From assembly GCA_963803875.1 (NCBI GenBank), contig CAWDOA010000009.1, positions 248,001 through 312,000 on the forward strand: 64,000 nucleotides of DNA, read 5' to 3'. Source of the stretch: JABDIY01 sp963803875. GTDB taxonomy: Bacteria; Actinomycetota; Acidimicrobiia; Acidimicrobiales; SZUA-35. Below, piece after piece: positions 35,699-43,553 of this stretch (the stretch's first letter is position 1; each line of letters starts with the position of its first letter). The notes beneath the pieces are model-generated. The model did no database searches. It saw nothing but the letters and a program-made list of their open reading frames with translations, and had not been told where the DNA came from. The translations under genes and the position numbers were made by a program.

Positions 35699-36536
35699 TC
35701 AGCGGACGCTGACGCGCCTGGCTTGTTGAATGGCGTAGAACGCGACCGAGGCCGCCGAACCGACGTTGAGGCTGTCGACACCGCCGCTCATGGGGATGCG
35801 CACTCCCAACATGCTGGCCGCGATCGTTCCCTCGCTCAATCCGGGACCTTCGCTGCCCAACACCAAACCCACCTTCTGCCGCGGGTTCGAACGACAGCTC
35901 CCCGATATCCACCTCACCTCCGGGGGTCAAGGCCAGGGTGGTGAAACCGGCGTTGTGGATTGAATCGAGATCGTCGGGGAATGACTGCAGACGCGCATAC
36001 GGCAGGCGATACGCCTCCCCCATACTCACCCGTCCGGACCGGCGATACAGCGGGTCGCTACAGGTGCTGTCCATCACGTAGGCGTCCACCCCCAGGGCCA
36101 CACCGCATCGCAGGATCACGCCGAGGTTGGTGGGGTTGTTGATCCCCTCGAGAACGATGAGCGTTGTTGCATGGGCCAGCACCTCGGCCGGATCGAGCAG
36201 TGGTCGTCGCCGAAAGCACGCCAGAAGTCCCCGGTGAAGGTGGTAGCCAGTGATGTGCTGCAGCACGTTCGGTGCTGCTGCGAAGATCGGTGTCCCGGTC
36301 GATTCGATCCGAGACGGAATCGGCTTCCGTCGTGCGCCGTCGACCAGTATCGAATGCAGCTCGTAGCCGGCATCCAGAGCACGCTCCACGACCAGGTCGC
36401 CTTCGCCTACGAAGACCCCCTCCATGTCGCCTCCGTCAGCTTCTCGAAGCTGACGGAGTTGGTGATCCCGGAGCCCTTGGAAAACAGAAATCCGGGGGTC
36501 GGTTGGATCCACGACTGGGATCCAGTGGTCGAACAA
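35699..36536 (-). CDS. TrmH/SpoU-family RNA methyltransferase, with one frameshift
   Basis: About 278 residues when repaired. An N-terminal substrate-binding domain (GVFVGEGDLVVERALDAGY) precedes the SPOUT domain: LEGINNPTNLGVILR (motif 1), LVLGSEGPGLSEGTI (motif 2) and PMSGGVDSLNVGSAASVAFY (motif 3, SAM knot). The frame breaks at about 35884 (GAACCCGCGG); removing one C restores FEPRQKVGLVLGSEG, and the alternative frame to 35936 and beyond is spurious. The start is a TTG at 36536, only 3 bases after the Rdx gene stop. It 2'-O-methylates rRNA or tRNA ribose; the target is undetermined. Confidence 0.9.
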
Positions 36537-36539
36537 ACC

Positions 36540-36815
36540 TCAGGTCCCGTAGACGGCTACGTCGGGACCGATGAGTTCCTTGAAGAGTCCGAGTACTTCA
36601 CCGGGCTCGGCATGACGGCCAGTCTCGGCCTTGCTGTAGAGCATCGCATCGTTGACGACAACATCGAAAACACCAGAACCGCCCATCTTGAGCGTCAGCT
36701 CATCGATGACATGCTGGTAGTTCGCCAACAAGTCCGCAGTCGCGCTCACGGCGTGACCCGAATAGTCTCAAGGGACGCAGTAGGTAATCGAAATGCGATA
36801 TCGCTGGGTGGCCAT
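36540..36815 (-). CDS. Rdx/SelW-family redox protein with in-frame TGA (probable selenoprotein)
   Basis: 91 residues if TGA is read as selenocysteine. From the ATG at 36815 the product starts MATQRYRISITYCVP, then TGA at 36770-36768 (residue 16), then DYSGHAVSATADLLANYQ to a normal stop. CVP-U is the CxxU redox motif of SelW-like proteins, and the rest (GGSGVFDVVVNDAMLYSK, GEVLGLFKELI) fits the Rdx fold. Translation restricted to frames without TGA would begin at a GTG (36749) just after the motif and lose the active site. A hairpin follows the TGA as bacterial SECIS elements do. It sits in a hugZ-like, rdx, trmH run. The alternative is a TGC-to-TGA substitution error. Confidence 0.8.
36740..36761 (-). 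promoter_or_regulatory. SECIS-like hairpin downstream of in-frame TGA
   Basis: Reading the mRNA 3' of the TGA, bases 7-28 can pair as UCG...CGA on the outside and UCAC-GCC-GUGA on the inside, with one mismatch and one bulge. The GCC apical loop starts 16 bases after the TGA and has G first. Bacterial SECIS elements lie at this distance and carry a G at the start of the loop. The stem is short and imperfect, so this supports rather than proves recoding. Confidence 0.5.
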
Positions 36816-36831
36816 GGCCACAGTCTAGGAC

Positions 36832-37551
36832 CTATGCCGTCGCCTGAGCGATGGGAGAGGAGCGGGCAGCACGCAGCAGTGCTCCGAGAGATGCGTGGAG
36901 TTCGGACGCCTCGTCGAGGCGCTCAGGAAAAGGGACCCGGCCGCGACTGCGACGCCCCGGCTCATCAACAAGCGCCACGATGCCGTAGCGATCGATGTGA
37001 ACCAGTTCGGCCGACCGAGCAAGCCATCGCCCACCAAGGGTCCGAAAGATCAGGAGGAGCTCGTCATCGAGCCGTTCGGCGACGTCATCGATATCGACAG
37101 CGGTGAGGTCGGCCAAGGGGTCCGGCTCGGCACCGAAGAGATCCTCGGGTCGAAGCCAGTTCTCGTTGTGGTCGTCGTCGGTCCAGCGCACTCGATCGAT
37201 CTGAAGCCGGAACCAGCTGTAGTCGAGGGACTCGACCTGCGCGGTGAGGGTGGGGTGCAACGCGACGAAACGCGGTTGGAGTTCGAACTGTTGGAGTCCG
37301 GGAACATCAACCAGCTCACCCTGGAGCAGCAGACGGTCGGCGACGCTCATCGCCGCCCTGCTGTCCTTCCGAGCTCGCTCGGTGTGGGTCGTGAGATTTG
37401 ACAAAACGGTGACTGGTTGACCGGCACCGTCGTCGACAATCGGAACGGGCGCCACGATTGGTCGGCCATCAGTATCGATGGTCGCAAGGGTGGCGGTTGC
37501 GGCAACCGAGAGGGCGCTGCGGGCCTGTTCGGCCATTGTGGGAGCGAGCAC
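36832..37551 (-). CDS. HugZ-like split-barrel protein (PNPOx fold with DUF2470)
   Basis: 239 residues. The N-terminal pyridoxamine-oxidase-type split barrel (ATLATIDTDGRPIVAPVPIV, VTVLSNLTTHTERARKDSRA) is followed by a C-terminal DUF2470 domain (DLTAVDIDDVAERLDDELLL, LVHIDRYGIVALVD). This architecture occurs in HugZ-type haem-degrading or haem-binding proteins and other flavin/haem split-barrel enzymes. It heads a minus-strand run with the probable selenoprotein (16-base gap) and TrmH. The haem role is inferred from architecture only. Confidence 0.82.
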   Translation of the reverse strand: MLAPTMAEQARSALSVAATATLATIDTDGRPIVAPVPIVDDGAGQPVTVLSNLTTHTERARKDSRAAMSVADRLLLQGELVDVPGLQQFELQPRFVALHPTLTAQVESLDYSWFRLQIDRVRWTDDDHNENWLRPEDLFGAEPDPLADLTAVDIDDVAERLDDELLLIFRTLGGRWLARSAELVHIDRYGIVALVDEPGRRSRGRVPFPERLDEASELHASLGALLRAARSSPIAQATA

Positions 37552-37645
37552 ATGGAGGCATCGGCCTCATATGCGACATGCCTTAGGACACCGCGTCCCG
37601 CAAAGGAAGCAGTTCCCCAGCCATGGTTGGCATTAGCATGACGTC

Positions 37646-38137
37646 GTGCTGTTCCGCGGTGGCCCCACCACAGAAGTGACCCTCACGATGCGAGCATCGC
37701 CATCGGCCATCTGGAAGGCGTGTATCGATCCGGCGCTTCCGTTGGAGAACAGCCCCGAACTTGTTGCAGCCAGGTGGGATCCGGATGGCCCGCCACCAGG
37801 AATCGGTGCTCGACTGTTGGGCACGAATCGACGTGGTGACACCGAGTGGACCACAACGTCCTACGTCGTCGAATGGGAACCCAATCGAGGCTGGAGCTAC
37901 GAGGTCGGGGTCGGCGAGGATGCTGCCAGTCGGTGGTGGTACACACTCGATGATCATGGCGACGGGACGGTCACCGTGACCCAGAAGGTCAGGTTGGGGC
38001 CCGGCAAGTCCGGCCTCACCGACGCGATCGATCGCAAGCCAGAACTCGAGGAATCGATCATTCAGCGACGTCTCGAGTTCATGGCGTCGGCCATGAAAGG
38101 CAACCTCGAGGTGATCGAGGCGAAAGCGGCATCGTGA
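37646..38137 (+). CDS. SRPBCC-family (START-like) protein
   Basis: 163 residues from a GTG start. The pattern TTEVTLTMRASPSAIWKACI, PPPGIGARLLGTNRRGD and DGTVTVTQKVRLGPGKSGL fits the polyketide cyclase/dehydrase-type SRPBCC helix-grip fold, which binds hydrophobic ligands in a deep cavity. It overlaps the aldose epimerase by GTGA and is divergent from the HugZ-like gene by 94 bases. The ligand is unknown. Confidence 0.8.
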   Translation: MLFRGGPTTEVTLTMRASPSAIWKACIDPALPLENSPELVAARWDPDGPPPGIGARLLGTNRRGDTEWTTTSYVVEWEPNRGWSYEVGVGEDAASRWWYTLDDHGDGTVTVTQKVRLGPGKSGLTDAIDRKPELEESIIQRRLEFMASAMKGNLEVIEAKAAS

Positions 38138-38937
38138 CCGCATCGTTCGCATTCGATCCCGAACACGGCGGTCGACTGTCCAGCCTACTGATCGGCAAAT
38201 GGGAATTGATCTACGGTGACCCCTCGCACGAGCCAACGTCATGGGGCGCCTATCCGATGGTTCCCTACGCTGGTCGGGTCGATCACGGGCGATTCACGTT
38301 CGATTCGGTGACACATCAGCTCGAAATCAACCACACGCATCACGCCATCCACGGCACCGGGTTCACGTCTGAATGGGAGGAACTTGGTCCTGGCCACCTT
38401 GTCCAAGAGCTGGACCAACGATGGCCCCTGGGCGGCACGGTGTCCCACCGCGGCGAAATATCCGGTGATGAGGCCGCCGGATCACTGGTGTTGGAGCTTT
38501 CGGTCATGGCAACTGCGACACCGATGCCTGCGATGGTCGGATGGCATCCGTGGTTCAAACGGCGCTTGACTCCCGACGGACCTGATGCAGAGATCATCTT
38601 CGAGGATTTCGACGCGACCCAGATGTACGAGGTCGACGATGACATGATCCCCACCGGCCGAGTCGTGTCGCCTCCCGATCCCGGACCGTGGGATCACCCG
38701 TTCCGATCGGTGGCACAGCCGATTCGCCTCAACTGGGAAAACCAGCTGTGCCTGAACCTCTATTCAACATGTGATCATTGGGTGATCTACAACCGGCCCG
38801 AGCACGCCTTTTGTGTGGAGCCCCAAAGTGGCCCGCCAAACATCTTCAATCCGGCAGGTTTCGACCTCGAGCCAACAGTGCTTCATCCAGGGGAACAACT
38901 CATCCGCACGTTCACGCTTGAATGGTCTACTCCGTGA
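38134..38937 (+). CDS. Aldose 1-epimerase family protein
   Basis: 267 residues with a GTG start. Galactose-mutarotase-like marks are GAYPMVPYAGRVDHGRF, THHAIHGTGF (catalytic His), MVGWHPWFKR (second His) and FCVEPQSGPPN (catalytic Glu). It interconverts alpha and beta sugar anomers. It overlaps both neighbours by 4 bases (GTGA), forming a unit with the SRPBCC gene and an FGGY sugar kinase, which suggests it feeds that kinase. Confidence 0.9.
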   Translation: MTASFAFDPEHGGRLSSLLIGKWELIYGDPSHEPTSWGAYPMVPYAGRVDHGRFTFDSVTHQLEINHTHHAIHGTGFTSEWEELGPGHLVQELDQRWPLGGTVSHRGEISGDEAAGSLVLELSVMATATPMPAMVGWHPWFKRRLTPDGPDAEIIFEDFDATQMYEVDDDMIPTGRVVSPPDPGPWDHPFRSVAQPIRLNWENQLCLNLYSTCDHWVIYNRPEHAFCVEPQSGPPNIFNPAGFDLEPTVLHPGEQLIRTFTLEWSTP

Positions 38938-40395
38938 GCGAACGCTCCTACGTACTTGGCGTCGACTCCAGCACCGGCGCCACCAAGGCGGAGATCGTAG
39001 ACATCGATACCGGTGAGCTAGTGGCACACAGTCGCGCTCCTCATCCCCCCACTACTCCACCGATCAGTGAACAAGATCCCGAACTGTGGTGGCGTGCTCT
39101 CGTCTCGTGCTTGGAGTCGGTCGTAGAGCATCTCCCCGCGTTCGAGCGATGGGAATCTCGGGGCAACAACACGGGCTCGTGGCGCTCGATCAGTCTGACG
39201 TACCGGTACGGCCTGCAAAACTCTGGAACGACACGACCTCAGCTTCGGAGAGCGAGGACCTCATCGCTGCAATAGGCGCCCACAGGTGGGCATCGACCAC
39301 CGGTTCGGTACCGGGCCCATCCTTCACGGTGACCAAACTCGCATGGCTCTCAACCCACGAGCCCGATCTACATCGGAAGGTCCGCCGCGTCGGACTACCG
39401 CACGACTACCTCAATCTGAAGGTCACGGGGCAATGGGTCACCGACCGAGGTGACGCTTCAGGGACCGGGTATTGGTCGCCGCCCGAGGGCCGTTACACAA
39501 CCGAGCTCCTCAGCGAAGTGGGACTCGACATTGGAAACATCGAGTTTCCCGCGTCGCACACCCATTCGAAACAATTGGGTCCTGCACCAATGCTGAACTG
39601 CTCCATCTTGGACTGTCACCATCCTGTGTCATCGCCCCCGGCAGTGGCGACAACATGTGCGCAGCGTTGGGATTGGGTGTCGCGCCCGGCGACCTGGTCG
39701 TCTCCTTGGGAACGTCGGGAACGGCGTATTCGGTGTCGAATACGCCCACTGGAGATCCCCAGGGACTTGTAGCGGGGTTCGCCGACGCCACGGGTCGCTT
39801 CCTTCCACTTGTGTGCACGCTGAATGCCACCAAGGTCACCGAGTCGATTCGGGCTCTTCTCGGCGTGGACTATGCAGAGTTCGATCGGATGGCCCTACAG
39901 AGTCCCCAGGGAGCCGGCGGTCTCACGCTCATCCCCTATTTTGATGGCGAACGCACTCCGAACCTTCCCGGGTCCAGTGGCGGTTTGGTGGGGTTGCGCA
40001 ACCCCATTGATCGCTCCGGTCTTGCTCGAGCCGCCATCGAAGGCGTGACCTGCGGACTGCTCGACGGCGTCGACGCATTGTTGAACTGCGGTGTGACCAC
40101 CGAGGGCCGTTTCTTCCTGATCGGAGGTGGATCGAAATCCGAGGCGTTCGGGCAAGTATTCGCCTCCCTGTCGGCTCGAGATGTGCTGGTCCCTCACAAC
40201 GACGAGACTGTCGCCCGAGGAGCTGCGGTTCAGGCGGCCTGTGCACACGGCGGCGAATCTCCCGGAGAAGTTGCCTCGCGATGGCAGCTCGATGCCGGTC
40301 GGGTAGTTGAGCCCAGAACCGAAGGCGGTGAACCACCCGACGAGGTTCGCGCTCGGTACCGGGCCGCATCCCAGGCCGTTGGTTCGCTGGCGTGA
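38934..40395 (+). CDS. FGGY-family carbohydrate kinase (xylulokinase-like), with two frameshifts
   Basis: About 487 residues when repaired, the normal xylulokinase length. The start is the GTG at 38934 overlapping the epimerase stop. Motifs: VLGVDSSTGATK (phosphate 1), AMGISGQQHGLVALD, VRPAKLWNDTT, APGSGDNMCAALG, VVSLGTSGTAYSV (phosphate 2) and FFLIGGGSKSEAF (adenosine). Frames break at about 39138 (CTCCCCGCG) and 39551 (TTTCCCGCG). Adding one C at each C-run restores HLPRVRAMGIS and EFPRVAHPFETIG. The family phosphorylates pentuloses or related polyols; exact sugar unknown. Confidence 0.9.
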
Positions 40396-40952
40396 CCGAG
40401 GAGGTTTCGTCACGCCGGATCAATGCGGCAGCAAAGCTGCTGGTCGAGCCCGCCCACGCCGAACGGGTCCTCTCCCGACTCGATGACTCCGAGCTGGGTA
40501 ACATCATCGAACTGGCTCGACAACTGCAGAGCCAGCGAGCGGTCGAGCGTGGCGACATCGACGAGATCATCTCAGCAGGATTTGAGAGTTCTTTCGGTGG
40601 CGACGGGTTGGGGTGTGATCCCTATCTCGTCGGCAACATCGTGGTTTGCCCCGGTGGACTCACGTGGACGTCCAAGAGCAGCCATACGTGCCGCTTCGTG
40701 AGCGTGAACGACACGTGGGTATGGGATTCGGTCGAGCTGATCCGGGAGGACAAACGCAGTACGCCGGGATCTCGGGACGGGTTTCGAGCGATTGCGTTGA
40801 TCCCGGCAGCAACTGGCACGGCTATCGATGTCGTCGCCGGGAAAGCGCGTGCGGGGGGCCACCAGGTCACTCGGGTGGTTTCCTACCGGGTCGACAGGCA
40901 AGGTCTCACTCAGGTCAGTCAGCGCAACGTCGCCCCGGCGGGAATGAAGTAG
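40392..40952 (+). CDS. Hypothetical protein coupled to the sugar kinase
   Basis: 186 residues starting at a GTG that overlaps the kinase stop (GTGA). The N-terminal 60 residues are helical and charged (AERVLSRLDDSELGNIIELA). The remainder is beta-rich (GNIVVCPGGLTWTSKSSHTC, FVSVNDTWVWDSVELI, QVTRVVSYRVDRQGL). There is no signal peptide or known domain. Coupling with the sugar genes is the only clue to its role. Confidence 0.65.
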   Translation: MTEEVSSRRINAAAKLLVEPAHAERVLSRLDDSELGNIIELARQLQSQRAVERGDIDEIISAGFESSFGGDGLGCDPYLVGNIVVCPGGLTWTSKSSHTCRFVSVNDTWVWDSVELIREDKRSTPGSRDGFRAIALIPAATGTAIDVVAGKARAGGHQVTRVVSYRVDRQGLTQVSQRNVAPAGMK

Positions 40953-41000
40953 TCCCCCCGGTACCACTTCGAACATGCCACCCGGTGCTACTGCGCCTGG

Positions 41001-41150
41001 TCAGCCGGACTGTCCGTCGCCACCGATTCCGACACCGAAATAGAAGATCGCGACAACAACGAGCACCGCGAGCAAGGTGAGTGCAAGCCATTGCTGAGTG
41101 GGGTTGAGGAAGCCATTTCCCCTGGTAGTTGGCTTGTTGTTCTTCGCCAT
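41001..41150 (-). CDS. Small single-pass membrane protein (49 aa)
   Basis: A short gene from the ATG at 41150 to a TGA at 41001. The product begins MAKNNKPTTRGNGFLNPTQQ, then has one hydrophobic helix (WLALTLLAVLVVVAIFYFGV) and ends GIGGDGQSG. The basic N-terminus and single helix give an N-in topology. It is divergent from the homocysteine methyltransferase gene. There is no known family; size, clean composition and membrane topology support it as real. Confidence 0.62.
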   Translation of the reverse strand: MAKNNKPTTRGNGFLNPTQQWLALTLLAVLVVVAIFYFGVGIGGDGQSG

Positions 41151-41266
41151 GAGTTTCTGAACCCTTTCGCAGTCTGTGGGCGTAACGTCTCAAGAACCAG
41201 GTGATCTCGACCTATCCTCCCCGGTCTATAGTGGCATAGTCGGCGGGTTGGGTTGATGCTTGATCC

Positions 41267-41287
41267 ATCGGTGGTGTCAACACCGAT
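41267..41287. promoter_or_regulatory. ATCGGTG/CACCGAT dyad upstream of homocysteine methyltransferase
   Basis: ATCGGTG (41267-41273) and CACCGAT (41281-41287) are perfect reverse complements with a 7-base spacer, in the 203-base divergent gap, 66 bases before the methyltransferase ATG. A TATAGT at 41227-41232 could be a -10 box for the plus strand. It may be an operator or a leader hairpin; I do not recognise a known riboswitch. Confidence 0.35.
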
Positions 41288-41353
41288 TTCGCCATCACAT
41301 TCAGCGCTCGAGTGGTCCTTTGTGACCTGCGATTCAGAAAGTGGTGATTGGCC

Positions 41354-42367
41354 ATGCCGGGTACAACAGAGACTGTGAATCCTTTCGTGGAGTTGCTTTC
41401 GTCCGACCGGGCCGTCCTCGCCGATGGAGCGATGGGGACCTCGTTGTTCGAACGAGGCCTTGTCTCGGGAGAGTCGCCGGAACGATGGAACATCGAGTCG
41501 CCCGAGCGCGTGCTCGAGGTTCATCGGAGTTACGTCCGGTCCGGATGCGAGATCCTCTTGACGAACTCCTTCGGAGGAAACACGTTCCGATTGAAGCTGC
41601 ACGGACTCCAAGATCAGGTTCACCAGCTGAACAGCGCAGCAGCTTCGATCGCGCGATCCGCAGCCCGGGAGACAACACGTCCGATGGTTGTTGCGGGTTC
41701 GATGGGACCCACCGGAGAACTCTTGGAACCGATGGGTGCTCTCACCTCCCGCGGCTGCGCTGACGCATACGCGGCGCAGGCCCAAGGGCTTGCGGCTGGC
41801 GGTGCTGATGTCTTGTGGCTGGAGACTCTGAGCGACATGGGTGAGGTGAAGGCAGCCGTCGAGGGGATCCGCTCGGTGAGTGCACTGCCCATCGCCGTCA
41901 CGATGAGCTTCGATACCAACGGGCGAACAATGATGGGACTGACCGCCACCGAAATGGCGCGCGAGCTGTTGGTACTGGAGGTTTTCGCAATGGGCGCAAA
42001 CTGCGGCAACAACCTCGCTGACACCGAGGCAGCTGTTGCCGAAATGAGAATCGTTGCACCCGATGTCCCCTTGATATGCAAGGCGAACGCCGGTATTCCG
42101 CAATGGAAGGGCGAGGGATTGGTGTACTCGGGGTCCCCCGAGGTCATGGCGGCGCATGCCCATCGCCTGGCAGAACTCGGAGTGCGGGTGATCGGCGGAT
42201 GCTGCGGCTCTACTGAGCATCATCTGGCTCATATGCGCCGAGTACTCGATGGTGTGGTCCCGCCACCCGATATTCCAGCTCCCGTCGGAGATACACAGCC
42301 AGGTCGCGGGCCCGAGGGTTCTTCACCGCCCCGACGAGTCCGTCGTGGCCGGAGCCGCCGATCCTGA
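41354..42367 (+). CDS. Homocysteine S-methyltransferase family protein
   Basis: About 337 residues from the ATG at 41354 (an in-frame TTG lies 6 bases upstream). The Hcy-methyltransferase barrel shows LADGAMGTSLFERG, LLTNSFGGNTFRL, MVVAGSMGPTGELLEP, GANCGNN (first zinc Cys) and VIGGCCGSTEHH (two further zinc Cys). The family moves a methyl group from betaine, S-methylmethionine or another donor to homocysteine, giving methionine. The last 40 residues are Pro/Arg-rich and outside the fold. There is no cobalamin domain, so it is not full MetH. Confidence 0.9.
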   Translation: MPGTTETVNPFVELLSSDRAVLADGAMGTSLFERGLVSGESPERWNIESPERVLEVHRSYVRSGCEILLTNSFGGNTFRLKLHGLQDQVHQLNSAAASIARSAARETTRPMVVAGSMGPTGELLEPMGALTSRGCADAYAAQAQGLAAGGADVLWLETLSDMGEVKAAVEGIRSVSALPIAVTMSFDTNGRTMMGLTATEMARELLVLEVFAMGANCGNNLADTEAAVAEMRIVAPDVPLICKANAGIPQWKGEGLVYSGSPEVMAAHAHRLAELGVRVIGGCCGSTEHHLAHMRRVLDGVVPPPDIPAPVGDTQPGRGPEGSSPPRRVRRGRSRRS

Positions 42368-42430
42368 CCGGGGCTTCTCGTGCCCGCTGGGTGCTGTTGA
42401 AACACGTCGCCACGACTATTCTTCGCGACC

Positions 42431-43111
42431 GTGGATTCATCAATTCAGCTCGCCGGCGCCAATGTTCTCGTATGTGGCGCAACTGGTGGCTTGGGTACGG
42501 CCATCACACACCAATTCGTCCAGGCCGGATCGTCGGTGAGCGCAATTGGAAGAGACCAAGCCCGTTTGGCTGCGCTCGGCGGTGTACGAACACGTTCGCT
42601 GGACCTGCGATCTCCGGAGTCGTGCACTGCAGCGATCCAGTGGGCTGCTGAATCTGGGCCCATCGACGTTCTCGTCAATGCGGTCGGGGTTGTTGCCTTT
42701 GGTTCGGTAGCTGACCTCTCGGTTGACGGCATGGAGGAGGTGTTCCTCACCAACACCTTCGTTCCAATCATGTTGAGCAAGGCTGCGCTGCCCGCCATGT
42801 CTCCAGGCGGGACGATCGTCCAGATCTCCGGTGTGATCTCGGAACAGAATCTGCCCGGAATGGCCGCCTACGGCGCCAGCAAGGCTGCTCTTCGTTCGTT
42901 CAACCAGGCGTTCGCCAGGGAAGCCCGACGCAGCAAGGTGAAGGTGATCGACGCTCGACCGCCCCACACCGAGACCGGTTTAGCTGATCATCCGATCGAA
43001 GGAACAGCACCCAAAATGCCCGAGGGTCTCTCACCCGAGAGTGTTGCGGCGCGGATCATTGCCGGAATCGTGGGATCTGAGGCTGAGCTCCCATCGGAAT
43101 CATTCCAGTAG
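42431..43111 (+). CDS. Short-chain dehydrogenase/reductase
   Basis: 226 residues with a GTG start. NAD(P)-binding VCGATGGLGTAI, the VNAVGVV equivalent of the NNAG motif, and catalytic Ser/YGASK (IVQISGVISEQNLPGMAAY) are present. It resembles the FabG-like and oxidoreductase-type SDRs, somewhat short at the C-terminus (family about 250). It is followed closely by a small membrane protein gene. The substrate is unknown. Confidence 0.9.
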   Translation: MDSSIQLAGANVLVCGATGGLGTAITHQFVQAGSSVSAIGRDQARLAALGGVRTRSLDLRSPESCTAAIQWAAESGPIDVLVNAVGVVAFGSVADLSVDGMEEVFLTNTFVPIMLSKAALPAMSPGGTIVQISGVISEQNLPGMAAYGASKAALRSFNQAFAREARRSKVKVIDARPPHTETGLADHPIEGTAPKMPEGLSPESVAARIIAGIVGSEAELPSESFQ

Positions 43112-43118
43112 GGCGTTC

Positions 43119-43553
43119 GTGTTCGTTGTCCTGGTGCTGAGCACCGTCACCGCGTGGGCAATGGTTGGCCTCATTTGGCTCATTCAGGTAGTCCACTACC
43201 CGATGCTGGCCGACTATTCTGCGGTACTCCCGAGCGAAGCTGCTACCGAGCATGCGCGGCGCATCACACCGGTTGTCGGGCCGTTCATGGCAGTGGAGGG
43301 CGTGACCGCTCTTGCACTGATGGTTGCGCCGCCCGCCGGGGTCAGCTGGATCCTGATGTGGACAGCTGGAGTTCTATTGGGAGTTGCACTGCTGAGCACG
43401 GTGATCTTCTCGGTCCCTCAGCACAGCGCGCTGGCCCAGGGGCACGACTCGGCCGCAGCCGAACGGCTGGTGCGAACCAACTGGTATCGGACCGTCGCCT
43501 GGAGCGCACGCGGAGTGGTTCTGGCCGTAGCCGTGGTACAGGTTGGGACCTAA
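43119..43553 (+). CDS. Four-helix membrane protein (DUF1772-like)
   Basis: About 144 residues if it starts at the GTG at 43119, 8 bases after the SDR stop; the longer frame overlaps the SDR and is not protein-like. Four hydrophobic helices (about 2-25, 50-68, 72-95 and 118-140) and the motif VHYPMLADYS, with a later NWYRTVAWSARG, resemble small DUF1772-type integral membrane proteins. The function is unknown. The stop shares CTAA with the convergent OmpA-like gene. Confidence 0.72.
   Translation: MFVVLVLSTVTAWAMVGLIWLIQVVHYPMLADYSAVLPSEAATEHARRITPVVGPFMAVEGVTALALMVAPPAGVSWILMWTAGVLLGVALLSTVIFSVPQHSALAQGHDSAAAERLVRTNWYRTVAWSARGVVLAVAVVQVGT

Noticed and set aside
40988..42232. 414-residue minus-strand frame opposite the homocysteine methyltransferase
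   Set aside because: It is antisense to a gene with complete zinc-binding motifs, and its translation is rich in His, Arg, Ser and Cys with no recognisable family.
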